Shown: positions 49,319 to 59,070, numbered from the stretch's first letter. The stretch: 64,000 bases of DNA from Marinithermus hydrothermalis DSM 14884 (GCF_000195335.1 NC_015387.1:56001-120000); one strand, 5' to 3'. Numbers and translations: made by a program. The notes: a model not told the origin generated them from the sequence alone.

Positions 49319-51801
49319 GTGACCTCCTCCGGAACCGACCCTTCCCCGGCTTTGCGCGCGCGGCCGTAGGCCATGCGCAGCTTGAAGATCGCCCGCTTAT
49401 ACAGCGCGGCCGCGGCCTCCTCCGTGAGCCCCAGGGCCTGAGCGGCGTCCTTTAAGCTCCGACCCTCCCCTTCCACCAGCCGCGCGAGCCGCGCCTCGTC
49501 CTCCGCGAGGCGCGAAAGGAACGGCTCGAGGTCCGTCCAGGTGGCTTTTGGGGCGGGGGCCGGTTTGGGCTTGGCGGCGCGGCGCGTGGCGCGGGATTTG
49601 CGGGAGGGACGGGGTTTGGAGAGGTCGGGGCCGCCGTAGCGCGGGCAGGCGGGGTTGGAGCAGACGCGCGTCTTGGCCCGGCCCTTCTCCATCAGGTTCC
49701 AGCCGCAGGTGTCGCACCGCTCCTCAACCAGAGGGTAGAAGCTGAGGAAGTCGCACGCCTTGCGGTTGCAGCGGTAGTAGGGCTTGCCCTTGCGGCTGGT
49801 CTTGACGACGACCTCGCCCTCGCGGCACTTGGGGCAGGTCAGCCCCGTGGAGGGAGCCTCGTCGCGGGTGTAGGTGCACTCCGGGTACCCGCTGCAAGCG
49901 ATGAAGGTGCCGTACCGGCCGTGCTTGCGCACGAGCTCGCGCCCGCACTCGGGGCAGGGCTCGCCCAAGGGTTCGGCTTCGCGTTTCTCGAGGGGCTCCG
50001 TGTAGCGGCACTCCGGGTAGCCGGTGCACCCCAGGAACTGCCCGTACCGGCTGACCTTGAGCTCGAGGGGCCGGCCGCAGAGGGGGCAGGTTTTTCGGGG
50101 AACCTTCTCCAGTTCCTTGGTGAAGGGCTCGAAGAACTCCCGCACCACCTTGGGCCAGGGGACCTTGCCCTCCTCGACCGCGTCCAGCCGGTTCTCCATC
50201 TCCGCGGTGAACTCGTACGCCACCACCCGCGGGAAGTGGGCTTTTAGGAAGGCCACCACCTCCCGGCCCAGCGGGGTGGGGCGCAGGGCGCGCCCCTGGC
50301 GCTCGATGTAGCGGCGGCGCTCGAGGGTCTCGATGGTGGGGGCGTAGGTGGAGGGCCGGCCGATCCCGAGTTCCTCCATGGTCTTGACCAGGGAGGCGTC
50401 GTTGTAGCGCGGGGGGGGTTGGGTGAAGTGTTGCGCGGGCGTGAGGTCCGTGAGTTGGGCGGGCGCGCCTTCCGGGATCTCGGGCAGGAGCTGTTCGGCT
50501 TCGTCCTCCTCGCGCCCCCAGGCCCGGAGGTACCCGTCGAAGCGCAGCACCGAGCCGGTCGCGCGGAACCGGTACGCGCCGCCCTCGACCGTGACGACGG
50601 TCTGGTCGTACACCGCGGGGCTCATCTGGCTGGCGACGAACCGCTGCCAGATGAGCGTGTAGAGCCGGTACTCCTCCTCGGAGAGGTGGGGCTTGACCCG
50701 CTCGGGCGTGCGCTCCACCGCGGTGGGCCGGATCGCTTCGTGGGCGTCCTGCACCCCGCTTTTTTTGCTCTTGAACCGGTTCGGGGTCTGGGGGAGGTAG
50801 GCGGGACCGAAGGCCTCGGGGATGAAGCGCCGCACCGCTTCCAGCGCCTCGGGCGCGACGCGCACCGAGTCGGTGCGCATGTAGGTGATGAGCCCCACGG
50901 TGCCCTCGGGGAGGTCCACCCCCTCGTACAAGCGCTGCGCGACGCGCATCGTGCGGCTCGCGGTCCAGCCGAGCCGGCTGCTCGCGGCCTGCTGGAGGGT
51001 GGAGGTGGTGAAGGGCGGCGGGGGGGATTTGCGGCGGGTCTTGCGCGCCACCTCGGCCACGCGCCACTCGGGCACCCGCCGGATCGCCTCGAGGATTCGG
51101 GCGGTCTCGGCCTCGCTCGTGAGGAGGAATCGGCTGCGGTTTTTATCCACGACGCGCTGCCCGTCGATGCTGTAGAGCTCCGCGGTGAAGGGCGCGCCCG
51201 CGGTGAACGCCCCGGAGACCGTCCAGTACTCCTGGGGCTCGAAGGCCTCGATCTCCTCCTCGCGCTCCACGATGAGCCGCAGCGCCACGGACTGCACCCG
51301 CCCCGCGGAGAGCGCCCGCTGGCGGAACTTCTCCGAGAGCAGGGGGGAGAGGTTGTACCCCACCAGCCGGTCCAGAACCCGCCGGGCCTGCTGGGCGTCC
51401 ACCAGGTTCTGGTTGATGGGCGCGGGGTGAGCGATGGCTTCCCGCACCACGCGGGGCGTGATCTCGTGGAAGTGCACCCGCACCGGCGCGCTGGGGTCGA
51501 GGTCCAACAGGCGCGCCACGTGCCAACTGATCGCCTCGCCTTCACGGTCCGGGTCGGTCGCGAGGATCACGCGCTCGGCTCCGCGGGCCGCCTTGCGCAG
51601 AGCTTCCACGACCGGGCGCTTGTCCTTCTTGATCTCGTAGGTGGGGGCGAAGTCCGCCTCGAGGTCCACCCCCAGCGTGCGTTCGGGTAGGTCTGCGACG
51701 TGCCCCTTGCTGGCCTTGACCTCGTACCCGTCGCCCAGGATCCGGGCGATGGTCTTGGCCTTGGCGGGGGACTCGACGACGACGAGCGTCTTGCCCGGCA
51801 T
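49315..51801 (-). CDS. topA: DNA topoisomerase I with HTH-like C-terminal tail
   Basis: Type IA topoisomerase that relaxes negative supercoils, 828 residues. Toprim: TLVVVESPAKAKTIARILG and ATDPDREGEAISWHVA; active-site Tyr in GLITYMRTDSVR; HEAIRPT downstream. Four C-terminal zinc ribbons follow (e.g. CPLCGRPLELK...CTGYPEC, CPECGRELVRK...CSGYPEC). After a basic Pro/Lys/Arg linker, residues ~755-820 form an unusual tail with GRSLKDAAQALGLTEEAAAALYKRA, resembling a sigma-region-4-type HTH. ATG 51801 begins the Toprim strand. Confidence 0.97.
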   Translation of the reverse strand: MPGKTLVVVESPAKAKTIARILGDGYEVKASKGHVADLPERTLGVDLEADFAPTYEIKKDKRPVVEALRKAARGAERVILATDPDREGEAISWHVARLLDLDPSAPVRVHFHEITPRVVREAIAHPAPINQNLVDAQQARRVLDRLVGYNLSPLLSEKFRQRALSAGRVQSVALRLIVEREEEIEAFEPQEYWTVSGAFTAGAPFTAELYSIDGQRVVDKNRSRFLLTSEAETARILEAIRRVPEWRVAEVARKTRRKSPPPPFTTSTLQQAASSRLGWTASRTMRVAQRLYEGVDLPEGTVGLITYMRTDSVRVAPEALEAVRRFIPEAFGPAYLPQTPNRFKSKKSGVQDAHEAIRPTAVERTPERVKPHLSEEEYRLYTLIWQRFVASQMSPAVYDQTVVTVEGGAYRFRATGSVLRFDGYLRAWGREEDEAEQLLPEIPEGAPAQLTDLTPAQHFTQPPPRYNDASLVKTMEELGIGRPSTYAPTIETLERRRYIERQGRALRPTPLGREVVAFLKAHFPRVVAYEFTAEMENRLDAVEEGKVPWPKVVREFFEPFTKELEKVPRKTCPLCGRPLELKVSRYGQFLGCTGYPECRYTEPLEKREAEPLGEPCPECGRELVRKHGRYGTFIACSGYPECTYTRDEAPSTGLTCPKCREGEVVVKTSRKGKPYYRCNRKACDFLSFYPLVEERCDTCGWNLMEKGRAKTRVCSNPACPRYGGPDLSKPRPSRKSRATRRAAKPKPAPAPKATWTDLEPFLSRLAEDEARLARLVEGEGRSLKDAAQALGLTEEAAAALYKRAIFKLRMAYGRARKAGEGSVPEEVT

Positions 51802-51818
51802 GCGTTTCAGTATACAGA

Positions 51819-52454
51819 CTAGCCGCGGGGCGTGCCGTTTTGCAGCTCGCGGGCCTTGTCCTCGGGCAGAAGGAAGCCCACCGAGACCACGAAGCGGATG
51901 GCCTCCTCCACCCGGATGTCGAGCGGGATCAGGTCCTGAGTGGGCACGATGAGCACGAACCCTGAGGCGGGCACGGGGCTCGTGGGCACGACCACCACCG
52001 TGTACCCCTCGGGCAGGGGGGGCAGGCGGTCCTCCACGGGCTGCACCACGAAGCACAGGGCGTACGTGCCCTTGCGGGGGTATTCGATCAGCGCGGCGCG
52101 GGAGAACTGCAGCTCGGTGTGCCCCAGCAGGCTGTGCGCGATCTGCTTCACCGCGTTGTACACGTCCCGCACGAGCGGCACCAGGTTCACCAGCTGATCC
52201 ACCATCAAGATCAGCCGCCGCCCCACCAGGTTGGTGGCGAGCATGCCTACCAGCACCACCAGCGCCACCGCTGAGGCCAGGCCCACAAGGGGCAGCCACG
52301 GCAGGGCCCAGGCGGGGACCGAGAGCCCCACGAGGCGCAACAGCCCCGTGAAGAACGCCGCGGAGGAGTTGTACACCAGCACGCCCAGGTACGCCGTGAC
52401 GGCCAGGGGAAGAATCACCAGCAGTCCCGTCAGGAAGTACCGCTCGAGCCTCAC
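51819..52454 (-). CDS. DUF502 family membrane protein
   Basis: A 211-residue protein with two N-terminal transmembrane helices (FLTGLLVILPLAVTAYLGVLV; LVGLASAVALVVLVGMLAT) and the DUF502 core LVNLVPLVRDVYNAVKQIAHSLLG, LIEYPRKGTYALCFVV and VVVVPTSPVPASGFVLIVP. Function unknown. The start is GTG 52454, overlapping the stop of the lipoprotein gene (GTGA). Confidence 0.9.
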   Translation of the reverse strand: MRLERYFLTGLLVILPLAVTAYLGVLVYNSSAAFFTGLLRLVGLSVPAWALPWLPLVGLASAVALVVLVGMLATNLVGRRLILMVDQLVNLVPLVRDVYNAVKQIAHSLLGHTELQFSRAALIEYPRKGTYALCFVVQPVEDRLPPLPEGYTVVVVPTSPVPASGFVLIVPTQDLIPLDIRVEEAIRFVVSVGFLLPEDKARELQNGTPRG

Positions 52455-52882
52455 GCGCGCACCTCCAGGCTGTACACGCCCCCTTCGAGGCGCAGCGTGA
52501 CCTCGACGACCTCGCTGCCCCGAATTACCTTGAAGGTGGCCGTGTACCGCGTGGGCGGTTGCTCCTGGGTGGTGGCCTCGAGGAGCCGCCACCCGCCCGC
52601 CTCGAGGGCGCGCAGGACGTGGCGGCGCACGGCTTCGAAGGCCGCGGGGGTTTGGAAGCGGCTTTGGCTGTTTTTGCCTTGGTAGGTCTGCGCGAGCAGC
52701 CGGCTGCCCGGGTAGGCGGGTAGGGGAAGGAAGCTGTTGAGGAGCGGGACGCCTTGCGCGTCGCGCACCACGAGGACCCCGGCGGCTACCCGGACCGGTT
52801 CGGGGGCGGGGGTGAACGGCGCGGTGAGTTCGGGAGCACACGCCGTGAGCAGAAGCGCTACAAGCCAGAGGGAACGCCTCAT
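52451..52882 (-). CDS. Small lipoprotein
   Basis: A 143-residue exported protein with a lipobox (SLWLVALLLTAC). The mature part is an alpha/beta domain of unknown family (LLNSFLPLPAYPGSRLLAQTYQGKNSQS then VEVTLRLEGGVYSLEVRA). It is coupled to the DUF502 gene by a four-base overlap, suggesting a shared envelope role. Confidence 0.8.
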   Translation of the reverse strand: MRRSLWLVALLLTACAPELTAPFTPAPEPVRVAAGVLVVRDAQGVPLLNSFLPLPAYPGSRLLAQTYQGKNSQSRFQTPAAFEAVRRHVLRALEAGGWRLLEATTQEQPPTRYTATFKVIRGSEVVEVTLRLEGGVYSLEVRA

Positions 52883-52956
52883 ACCTCACCTAGTCTACGG
52901 CACCGTCCGCGGGATCTGGAAAACGCGGGGTTAACCCTTCTCACCCCGCGAGTTTC

Positions 52957-52962
52957 TAGCTT
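52957..52962 (+). promoter_or_regulatory. Leaderless-type -10 (TAGCTT) of DUF456 gene
   Basis: TAGCTT ends seven bases before GTG 52970. Confidence 0.4.
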
Positions 52963-52969
52963 TAAAGCG

Positions 52970-53449
52970 GTGGAGTTGGTTTTAGACGGGTTGTTCGTTT
53001 TGCTTTGGGTGGGGAGCCTTGTGGCGACCTTCCTGCCCTTGCTGCCGGCCACGCTGCTGTTGTGGGGCGCGGTGCTGCTTCACGAGGCCCTCACCGGCTT
53101 CCAGGAGCTTAGCGGCGCGGACTGGGGGTGGGTGATCGGGCTGGGGGTGCTCGCCATGACGCTGGATAACCTCGCGGCCCTCTTGGGAGCCCGCCGCTAC
53201 GGCGCGGGCTGCGCGGGGATGTGGGGGGCGTTCCTCGGGGGGGTGGCGGGGGCGTTCTTGCTCCCCCCTTGGGGTATTGTGCTCTTCCCCCTGTTAGGCG
53301 CCTGGCTGTTCGAGGTGCTCGCCGGGAAGAGCCAGAGTGCGGCGGTGCGCGCCGCGTGGGGGACGCTGCTGGGCCTGTTGGGCGGGGTCCTGGCCAAGTT
53401 CCTGATTCACCTCGCGATCGGTATCCTGGTGATTAGGAGGATCTTCTAA
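52970..53449 (+). CDS. DUF456 family membrane protein
   Basis: A 159-residue protein with about five hydrophobic segments and the DUF456 pattern FLPLLPATLLLWGAVLLHEA, LGARRYGAGCAGMWGAFLGGVAGAFLLPPWGIVLFPLLGAWLFE. Function unknown. GTG 52970 is chosen because the upstream in-frame sequence overlaps the divergent lipoprotein gene and the conserved region begins here. The stop overlaps the ATG of the glutaredoxin-like gene by one base. Confidence 0.87.
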   Translation: MELVLDGLFVLLWVGSLVATFLPLLPATLLLWGAVLLHEALTGFQELSGADWGWVIGLGVLAMTLDNLAALLGARRYGAGCAGMWGAFLGGVAGAFLLPPWGIVLFPLLGAWLFEVLAGKSQSAAVRAAWGTLLGLLGGVLAKFLIHLAIGILVIRRIF

Positions 53450-53679
53450 TGTACCGTTACGTGACGCGATCCGGCTGTAAGCTGTGCGAGGAGCAGGAGC
53501 GCTACCTGTGGGCCCTTTCGGTCCCGTATGAACGGGTGGATGTGGACGCGATCCCGGCGCTTACCGAAGCCTACGGCGCGCGGGTGCCGGTACTGCTGTA
53601 TGGGGATGAGGTGGTCCTCGAGGGGCGCTTCACCGAGGCAGACTTGGCCCGCGCGTTGGGCCTCGAGGGGGGGCGGTGA
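53449..53679 (+). CDS. Glutaredoxin-like thiol protein
   Basis: A 76-residue thioredoxin-fold protein with a CKLC active site at residues 10-13 ([17 protein letters not shown]), the cis-Pro in [16 protein letters not shown], and a C-terminal helix. It is the glutaredoxin-like DUF836 type. With BshC in the same window it could use bacillithiol; this is inference. It overlaps lgt by four bases. Confidence 0.9.
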   Translation: MYRYVTRSGCKLCEEQERYLWALSVPYERVDVDAIPALTEAYGARVPVLLYGDEVVLEGRFTEADLARALGLEGGR

Positions 53680-54518
53680 TGGATCCGGTTCTGGTGCAGA
53701 TTGGCCCGTTTACGATCCGTTGGTACGGGTTCTTGATCACCCTGGCGATCTTCGTGGGGTTTTACCTGGCCGAGCGGCGACTGCGCGCCCAGGGGCAGGA
53801 CGTGGAGCTTTTCGATCGCGCCGCGGTGTGGGCGGTGATCTGGGGCGTGGTGGGGGCGCGCGTGGTGTACGTCCTTACCAGCTGGAGCAACTTCGCTGAT
53901 AACCCCCTTGCGGTCCTGTACATCTGGCAGGGCGGCCTCTCCTTTCACGGGGGGATTCTGGGCGGGGTACTCACCTTCTTGTACTTCCGCTGGCGGTACG
54001 GCGCGCCGTTCTACACCTTCGCGGAGGCCGCCCTGCCGGGGGTCGCCCTCGGCATCATCGGGGGGCGGATCGGCAACTTCATGAACGGCTCGGACACGGT
54101 GGGGCGCCTCACCACGCTCCCCATCGGCTTCACCTGGCCGGAGTCCGCGGTGGGCTTCCCGGGGATCTGCACCGCGACCGGGGACCTGGCCTACGGAGTG
54201 TGTTTGGGCGAGGTGGTCCGCGGCCCGGTGCACCTCACCCAGCTCTACGGGGCCTTCATCGGTCTAATCCTGCTGGTGCTGGTCTACCGCTGGTACGCCG
54301 CGAAGCGGCCGGAGGGGTACGTCTTCTGGAACTTCGTGCTCTGGTACAGCGTGTTGCGCTCCGTAATCGAGGAGCCCTTCCGCCTCAACCCCCTGTGGTG
54401 GCCGGTCTACACGAACGACGCGCTGGGCGTAGGGTTGTTCACCGCGACCCAGCTGGTCTCCATTCCTCTGGTGCTCCTCGCGCTGTACCAGCTCAGACGG
54501 CTCAAGGCTCGCGCGTAA
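53676..54518 (+). CDS. lgt: Phosphatidylglycerol-prolipoprotein diacylglyceryl transferase
   Basis: Inner-membrane enzyme, 280 residues, that adds diacylglycerol to the lipobox Cys of prolipoproteins, such as the two encoded in this window. Key segments are [49 protein letters not shown] (Lgt signature with essential Arg/Asn) and a late [11 protein letters not shown]. Overlaps the glutaredoxin-like gene. Confidence 0.96.
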   Translation: MMDPVLVQIGPFTIRWYGFLITLAIFVGFYLAERRLRAQGQDVELFDRAAVWAVIWGVVGARVVYVLTSWSNFADNPLAVLYIWQGGLSFHGGILGGVLTFLYFRWRYGAPFYTFAEAALPGVALGIIGGRIGNFMNGSDTVGRLTTLPIGFTWPESAVGFPGICTATGDLAYGVCLGEVVRGPVHLTQLYGAFIGLILLVLVYRWYAAKRPEGYVFWNFVLWYSVLRSVIEEPFRLNPLWWPVYTNDALGVGLFTATQLVSIPLVLLALYQLRRLKARA

Positions 54519-54557
54519 CCCGCGAGCGGTTTGGAGGTTTGTGGGAGGCAACAATCG

Positions 54558-55931
54558 ATGAAACACGCGGTGGTGATCCTAGCAGCGGGCACGGGTACCC
54601 GGATGAAGTCCCGGTTGCCCAAGGTCCTGCACCCCCTTTTGGGCAAGCCCATGGTGGCCTACGCGGTCGAGGCCGCCATAGAAAGCGGGGCGGAACGCGT
54701 CGTGGTCGTCGTGGGGCACGGAGCCGAAGCGGTCCAAACGGCGTTGGCGGACTACCCGGTGGTCTTCGCGCACCAAGCGGAGCAGCTCGGAACCGCGCAC
54801 GCCCTCATGCAGGCCGAGCAGGCCCTCGAGGGCTTCGAGGGACGGGTGCTCGTCACCTACGGCGACACCCCGCTCCTCTCCGGCCAGACCCTCGCGCGGC
54901 TCGCCGGGGCCCTCGAGGCGCGCGAAGCGGGCATGGTGCTCCTAAGCCTCGTCCTCGAGGACCCCACGGGGTACGGGCGCGTGCTGCGCGGCGCGGACGG
55001 TTCGGTGCACGCGGTGGTGGAGGAGAAGGACGCGGGGCCCGAAGAGAAGCGCGTACGCGAGGTGAACTCCGGCGTGTACGCCTTCGACGCGAACCTCTGG
55101 GCTTACCTGAAGGAGGTCCGCAACCACAACGCGTCCGGCGAGTACTACCTGACGGACCTGGTGCAGATCTACCGGGCGCACGGGCACCGTGTGGTGGCCC
55201 TCGAGGGGGAGGACCCCGCGGAGCTGCTCGGGGTGAACACCCGGGCACACCTGGCGGAGGTGGAGCGCATCCTCCTGGAGCGGTTGCGCCGCGCGTGGAT
55301 GCTGCGCGGGGTGCGCATGATCCAGCCCGAGACGATCTACCTTGAGCCCACCGTGGAGCTCGCGCGGGACGTGACGTTGTGGCCCGGCGTGATCCTCCGC
55401 GGCCGGACCCGAATCGGCGAGGGAAGCGTCGTCGGGGCGTACAGCGTTCTGGTGGATACGGTGGTCGAGGCCGACGCGGAGGTGCGCGGGCATACCGTGG
55501 CCGAGGGGGCCGTGATCCGCGCCGGGGCGGGCGCGGGGCCGTTCGCGCGGCTGAGGCCCGGTGCGGAGCTGGAGGCGGGCGCGCACGTGGGGAACTTCGT
55601 CGAGGTGAAGAACGCACGGATCGGTCCCGGCGCGAAGGCCGGGCACCTCGCCTACCTTGGGGACGCCGAGGTAGGCGAGGGCGCAAACATCGGGGCGGGC
55701 ATGATCACCGCGAACTACGACGGGAAACGCAAGCACCGGACCCGGATCGGCAAAGGGGCGTTTATCGGCTCGAACGCCGTGCTCGTCGCGCCGGTCGAGG
55801 TGGGGGACGGGGCGCTCGTGGGCGCGGGCAGCGTGATCACCCAGGACGTGCCTGCGGGAGCGCTCGGCGTGGCGCGCGGCCGCCAGCGGAACATCGAGGG
55901 GTACGCGGAACGTAAGCGAAGGGAGGAATGA
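54558..55931 (+). CDS. glmU: Bifunctional UDP-GlcNAc pyrophosphorylase/GlcN-1-P acetyltransferase
   Basis: A 457-residue enzyme making UDP-GlcNAc for peptidoglycan. The N-domain begins VVILAAGTGTRMKSRLPKVLHPLLGKPMV and includes YGDTPLL; the C-domain is a left-handed beta helix of hexapeptide repeats ending PFARLRPGAELEAGAHVGNFVEVKNARIG, AGMITANYDGKRKHRTRIG. ATG 54558 follows GGGAGG. Confidence 0.97.
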   Translation: MKHAVVILAAGTGTRMKSRLPKVLHPLLGKPMVAYAVEAAIESGAERVVVVVGHGAEAVQTALADYPVVFAHQAEQLGTAHALMQAEQALEGFEGRVLVTYGDTPLLSGQTLARLAGALEAREAGMVLLSLVLEDPTGYGRVLRGADGSVHAVVEEKDAGPEEKRVREVNSGVYAFDANLWAYLKEVRNHNASGEYYLTDLVQIYRAHGHRVVALEGEDPAELLGVNTRAHLAEVERILLERLRRAWMLRGVRMIQPETIYLEPTVELARDVTLWPGVILRGRTRIGEGSVVGAYSVLVDTVVEADAEVRGHTVAEGAVIRAGAGAGPFARLRPGAELEAGAHVGNFVEVKNARIGPGAKAGHLAYLGDAEVGEGANIGAGMITANYDGKRKHRTRIGKGAFIGSNAVLVAPVEVGDGALVGAGSVITQDVPAGALGVARGRQRNIEGYAERKRREE

Positions 55932-55973
55932 CCCTACGGCGGTCCAGGTATCCTGAGGGAGGAGGTTAACGCC

Positions 55974-56210
55974 ATGAACCTGGGCATGACCGAGATCCTG
56001 ATCATCCTGGTGATCGCCCTCTTGCTCTTTGGCCCCAAGAAGCTGCCGGAGTTGGGGCGGAGCCTGGGCCAGTCGATTCGTGAGTTTAAGAAGGGGGCGA
56101 GCGAAATACGCGAGGAGCTCGAGGCCGTGACGCGGGACGAGCCCCCGAAGCCGGCGCAGGCGCGCGCGGCGGAGGGCGGGAAGACCGGCGAGGGGGAGCC
56201 TAAGGCTTGA
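55974..56210 (+). CDS. tatA: Twin-arginine translocase subunit TatA
   Basis: A 78-residue protein with one N-terminal transmembrane helix ([31 protein letters not shown]) and the [10 protein letters not shown] hinge, then an amphipathic helix and a charged tail. It could equally be called TatA/E. It overlaps tatC by four bases. Confidence 0.95.
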   Translation: MNLGMTEILIILVIALLLFGPKKLPELGRSLGQSIREFKKGASEIREELEAVTRDEPPKPAQARAAEGGKTGEGEPKA

Positions 56211-56953
56211 AGGAAGCACCGCTGGTTGAGCACCTGGAGGAGCTGCGCGTCCGCCTGATCCGCTCCTTGCTCGCCTGGATGGTGGGGGCGGGCGTGGCGT
56301 ACGCGTTTCGGGTCGAGCTCCTCGCCATCCTAAAGCGGCCTCTGGACCTCGCCTCGCAGGCGCGGGGCCTCGAGGTGAACCTGATCGTTCTGGATATTAC
56401 CGAGCCCTTCATCACCTCGCTTAGGGTGGCGGCGTTTGGGGGGTTGATCCTGGCGCTGCCCTTTATCGTCTACCAGGTCTGGGCGTTTATCGCGCCGGGG
56501 CTGTACCCGCACGAGCGGCGGCTCGCGGTGCCGTTCTTGTTGGGGGCGGGGTTTTCCTTCACGGTGGGCGTGGTCTTCGCGTACTACGTCCTGCTGCCCT
56601 TCGCGGTGCCGTTTTTGCTCGCGTTCTTGGGGGACGTGATCACCCCGCAGATCTCGATCGGTCGGTACATCGGGCAGATGCTCACCTACATGGCGGTCAT
56701 GGGGATTCTGTTTGAGCTGCCGGTGGTGAGCTACCTCCTCACCCGGCTGGGGTTCCTCGACTGGCGTTTCCTGGCGCAGAACCGCCGGGTGGCGATCGTG
56801 GCGATCGTGGCGCTCGCGGCGATCATCACGCCCACCGCGGACGCGGTGAACCTGGCCTTGGTTTCGGTGCCCCTGGTCTTCCTGTACGAGGTCTCCATCT
56901 GGATCTCTCGCTGGGCGGGACGGCGCCAGACGCAGCCCGACGCGCAGGCCTAG
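56207..56953 (+). CDS. tatC: Twin-arginine translocase subunit TatC
   Basis: A 248-residue six-helix receptor for Tat signal peptides. The N-terminal [22 protein letters not shown] carries the conserved HLEELRxR motif; [39 protein letters not shown] follows. The start is a TTG at 56207 inside the end of tatA. No tatB is adjacent, a minimal TatAC arrangement. Confidence 0.96.
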   Translation: MKEAPLVEHLEELRVRLIRSLLAWMVGAGVAYAFRVELLAILKRPLDLASQARGLEVNLIVLDITEPFITSLRVAAFGGLILALPFIVYQVWAFIAPGLYPHERRLAVPFLLGAGFSFTVGVVFAYYVLLPFAVPFLLAFLGDVITPQISIGRYIGQMLTYMAVMGILFELPVVSYLLTRLGFLDWRFLAQNRRVAIVAIVALAAIITPTADAVNLALVSVPLVFLYEVSIWISRWAGRRQTQPDAQA

Positions 56954-56969
56954 CGCGTGCGGCTTGCCC

Positions 56970-56998
56970 TTGCGCGATCCGGGGCAAGCCGCTATACC
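56970..56998 (+). promoter_or_regulatory. Promoter of chorismate mutase/DAHP synthase gene
   Basis: TTGCGC 56970-56975 and TATACC 56993-56998 are 17 bases apart; the -10 ends seven bases before ATG 57006, so the message would be nearly leaderless. Confidence 0.5.
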
Positions 56999-57005
56999 AT
57001 AGGTC

Positions 57006-58085
57006 ATGGAGGCACGCATCCAAGAGCTGCGCCGCGAGATCGACCGCATCAACCGAGAGATTCTGCGGCTCTTGTCCGAACGCGGCCGGATCGCGAGCGA
57101 GATCGGCCGCATCCAGACGGAGCTGGGCCTGCCGCACTACGACCCCGCGCGCGAGGAGGAGATGCTCGCTTACCTCGTCGCGGAGAACCCCGGCCCGTTC
57201 CCGGCGAGCACCATCAAGAACCTCTTCAAGGAGATCTTCCGGGCGAGTTTGGACCTCGAGGAACGCCAGGACCAGAAGAAGTTCCTGTACTCCCGCCGAG
57301 TCAAGCCCGACGACACCCGGGTTCGGGTGCGGGACGTGGTCTTCGGGGGGGCGCCCCAGCTGATCGCTGGGCCGTGCTCGATCGAGTCCGAGCCCCAGTT
57401 GATGCACACCGCGGCTTTCCTGGCGGAGCGGGGGGTGAAGGTGCTGCGCGGAGGGGCGTTCAAGCCGCGCACCAGCCCCTACGCCTTCCAGGGGCTGGGG
57501 GAGGAAGGGTTGAAGCTCGGGCGCCTGGCCGCGGACCGGTACGGCATGGTCTTCGTCACCGAGGTGATGGACACCCGGGACGTGGAACGGGTCGCGCAGT
57601 ACGCGGACATCCTCCAGGTCGGGGCGCGCAACATGCAGAACTTCGCCCTCTTGAAGGAGGTTGGGCAGGCCAATAAGCCCGTCCTCCTCAAGCGCGGCAT
57701 CGCCGCCACGGTCGAGGAGTGGTTCTACGCCGCGGAGTACATCCTCTCCCAAGGCAACGGCCAGGTCATCCTGTGCGAGCGCGGCATCCGCACCTACGAG
57801 AAGTGGACCCGCAACACGCTGGACCTCTCCGCGGTGGTGCTGGCCAAGCAGGAGAGCCACCTCCCGGTGGTGGTGGACGTGACGCACGCCGCGGGGCGCA
57901 CCGATCTCCTCGCCCCCCTCGCGCGCGCGGCGCTCGCGGCCGGCGCGGACGGCGTGCACGTCGAGGTGCACCCCAACCCCAAGGTCGCCCTCTCGGACAA
58001 CAACCAGCAGATGGACTTCGAGGCCTTCGACGCCTTCCTCGCGAGCCTCCAGGACCTCCTGAACCCTAAGATTCGCGAGCGTTAA
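57006..58085 (+). CDS. Chorismate mutase/3-deoxy-7-phosphoheptulonate synthase fusion
   Basis: A 359-residue bifunctional protein. Residues 1-~90 form an AroQ-type chorismate mutase (EARIQELRREIDRINREILRLLSERGRIASEIGRIQ, HYDPAREEEML); residues ~105-359 are a type I-beta DAHP synthase (LIAGPCSIESEPQLM, RGGAFKPRTSPYAFQGLGEEGL, LKRGIAATVEEWFYAAEYIL, CERGIRTYE, DVTHAAG, DGVHVEVHPNPKVALSDNNQQM). In Bacillus and Deinococcus the mutase domain mediates feedback by chorismate/prephenate. trpF lies 5 kb downstream. Confidence 0.96.
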   Translation: MEARIQELRREIDRINREILRLLSERGRIASEIGRIQTELGLPHYDPAREEEMLAYLVAENPGPFPASTIKNLFKEIFRASLDLEERQDQKKFLYSRRVKPDDTRVRVRDVVFGGAPQLIAGPCSIESEPQLMHTAAFLAERGVKVLRGGAFKPRTSPYAFQGLGEEGLKLGRLAADRYGMVFVTEVMDTRDVERVAQYADILQVGARNMQNFALLKEVGQANKPVLLKRGIAATVEEWFYAAEYILSQGNGQVILCERGIRTYEKWTRNTLDLSAVVLAKQESHLPVVVDVTHAAGRTDLLAPLARAALAAGADGVHVEVHPNPKVALSDNNQQMDFEAFDAFLASLQDLLNPKIRER

Positions 58086-58092
58086 CGGGCGT

Positions 58093-59070
58093 ATGGGACT
58101 CTTCGATAACCTGATCGAGGCCTTCCTCAAGCTGACCGACCCCACCCCCCGCTTCACCCCTGAGCGCTGCTTGCGGGAACGGTACGCGGTGGGGAGCTGC
58201 CAGATCTGCTACGAGACCTGCCCCCACGAAGCGATCAGCCTGGAGCACTACACCGTCGAGGTGGACGACACGCGGTGCACCGGGTGCGGCTTGTGCACCG
58301 GGGCGTGCCCCGGCGTGGCCCTCGAGTTCCCCTTGGGGCCCCTGCAGGAAGCTCTGGACAAGGGGCGGGGGCGGGTGCGTTGCTCCCGAGCCGAGGGGGG
58401 TGGCGAGGAGGTGTACTGCCTGGGGCGGCTTACCCCGGGCCTACTCGCGGACGCCGCCACGAAACACGGCCGGCTGGTGCTGGCCCACGGGGAGTGCGCG
58501 CGCTGCCCGATCGGGGGCGCGGAGGTGCCGGAACGCCTGCAGGCGATGGCCGCGGAGGCCCGGCGGTACGCGCCCGGCCTCGAGCTCGAGCTCATCCAGG
58601 GGCGGCTGCCGGAGCGGCCGGTGGCGCGCCGCGAGTTGTTTAGCGCGTTGCTCACGGGCACCCGGCGCACCGCGGCCACGTTGTTGCCGGAGGTACCCCC
58701 GCAGGCCGTGGGGGCACCGGAGGAGCTGCCCAGCGAGCTGCGCCTGCGGCGCGCGGCGGCCCGCCGTGGGGCGGAAGGGGTGCGTTGGCCGCGGATCGAG
58801 GTGGAGGCGGGGTGCACCCTGTGCCCGGTGTGCGCGAACGTCTGCCCTACGGGCGCGGTGCGGCGCGAAACGGTAGGGGAGGAGGTCGTCCTTTCCCTCG
58901 CGCTCGAGGCCTGCACCGGGTGCGGTGCGTGCGTGCGCAGCTGCCCGCCCCAGGTGATCCGCGTGCGGGAAGCCTCGGCAGCCGAGGTGCGTGCCGGTAC
59001 TGTGGAGCTTTTCCGAGGCGCTCCGCTGGGGCACGATCCCCTGGCGGGGCTCGAGGAGGGGAACGCGTGA
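58093..59070 (+). CDS. Multi-cluster 4Fe-4S ferredoxin-type protein
   Basis: A 325-residue cytoplasmic protein with several Cys motifs: SCQICYETCPHEA and CTGCGLCTGACPGVALEFP in the N-terminal third, a central CARCPIG, and CTLCPVCANVCPTGA with CTGCGACVRSCPPQVI near the C-terminus, enough for about four 4Fe-4S clusters. The N-terminal GLFDNLIEAFLKLTDPTPRFTPERC is characteristic of a ferredoxin-type family of unknown partner. It overlaps ogt by four bases. Electron-transfer role inferred. Confidence 0.88.
   Translation: MGLFDNLIEAFLKLTDPTPRFTPERCLRERYAVGSCQICYETCPHEAISLEHYTVEVDDTRCTGCGLCTGACPGVALEFPLGPLQEALDKGRGRVRCSRAEGGGEEVYCLGRLTPGLLADAATKHGRLVLAHGECARCPIGGAEVPERLQAMAAEARRYAPGLELELIQGRLPERPVARRELFSALLTGTRRTAATLLPEVPPQAVGAPEELPSELRLRRAAARRGAEGVRWPRIEVEAGCTLCPVCANVCPTGAVRRETVGEEVVLSLALEACTGCGACVRSCPPQVIRVREASAAEVRAGTVELFRGAPLGHDPLAGLEEGNA

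Noticed and set aside
49315..52299. Topoisomerase start at 52299
   Set aside because: The first 166 residues of that frame overlap the DUF502 gene and have shadow composition; Toprim begins at 51801.
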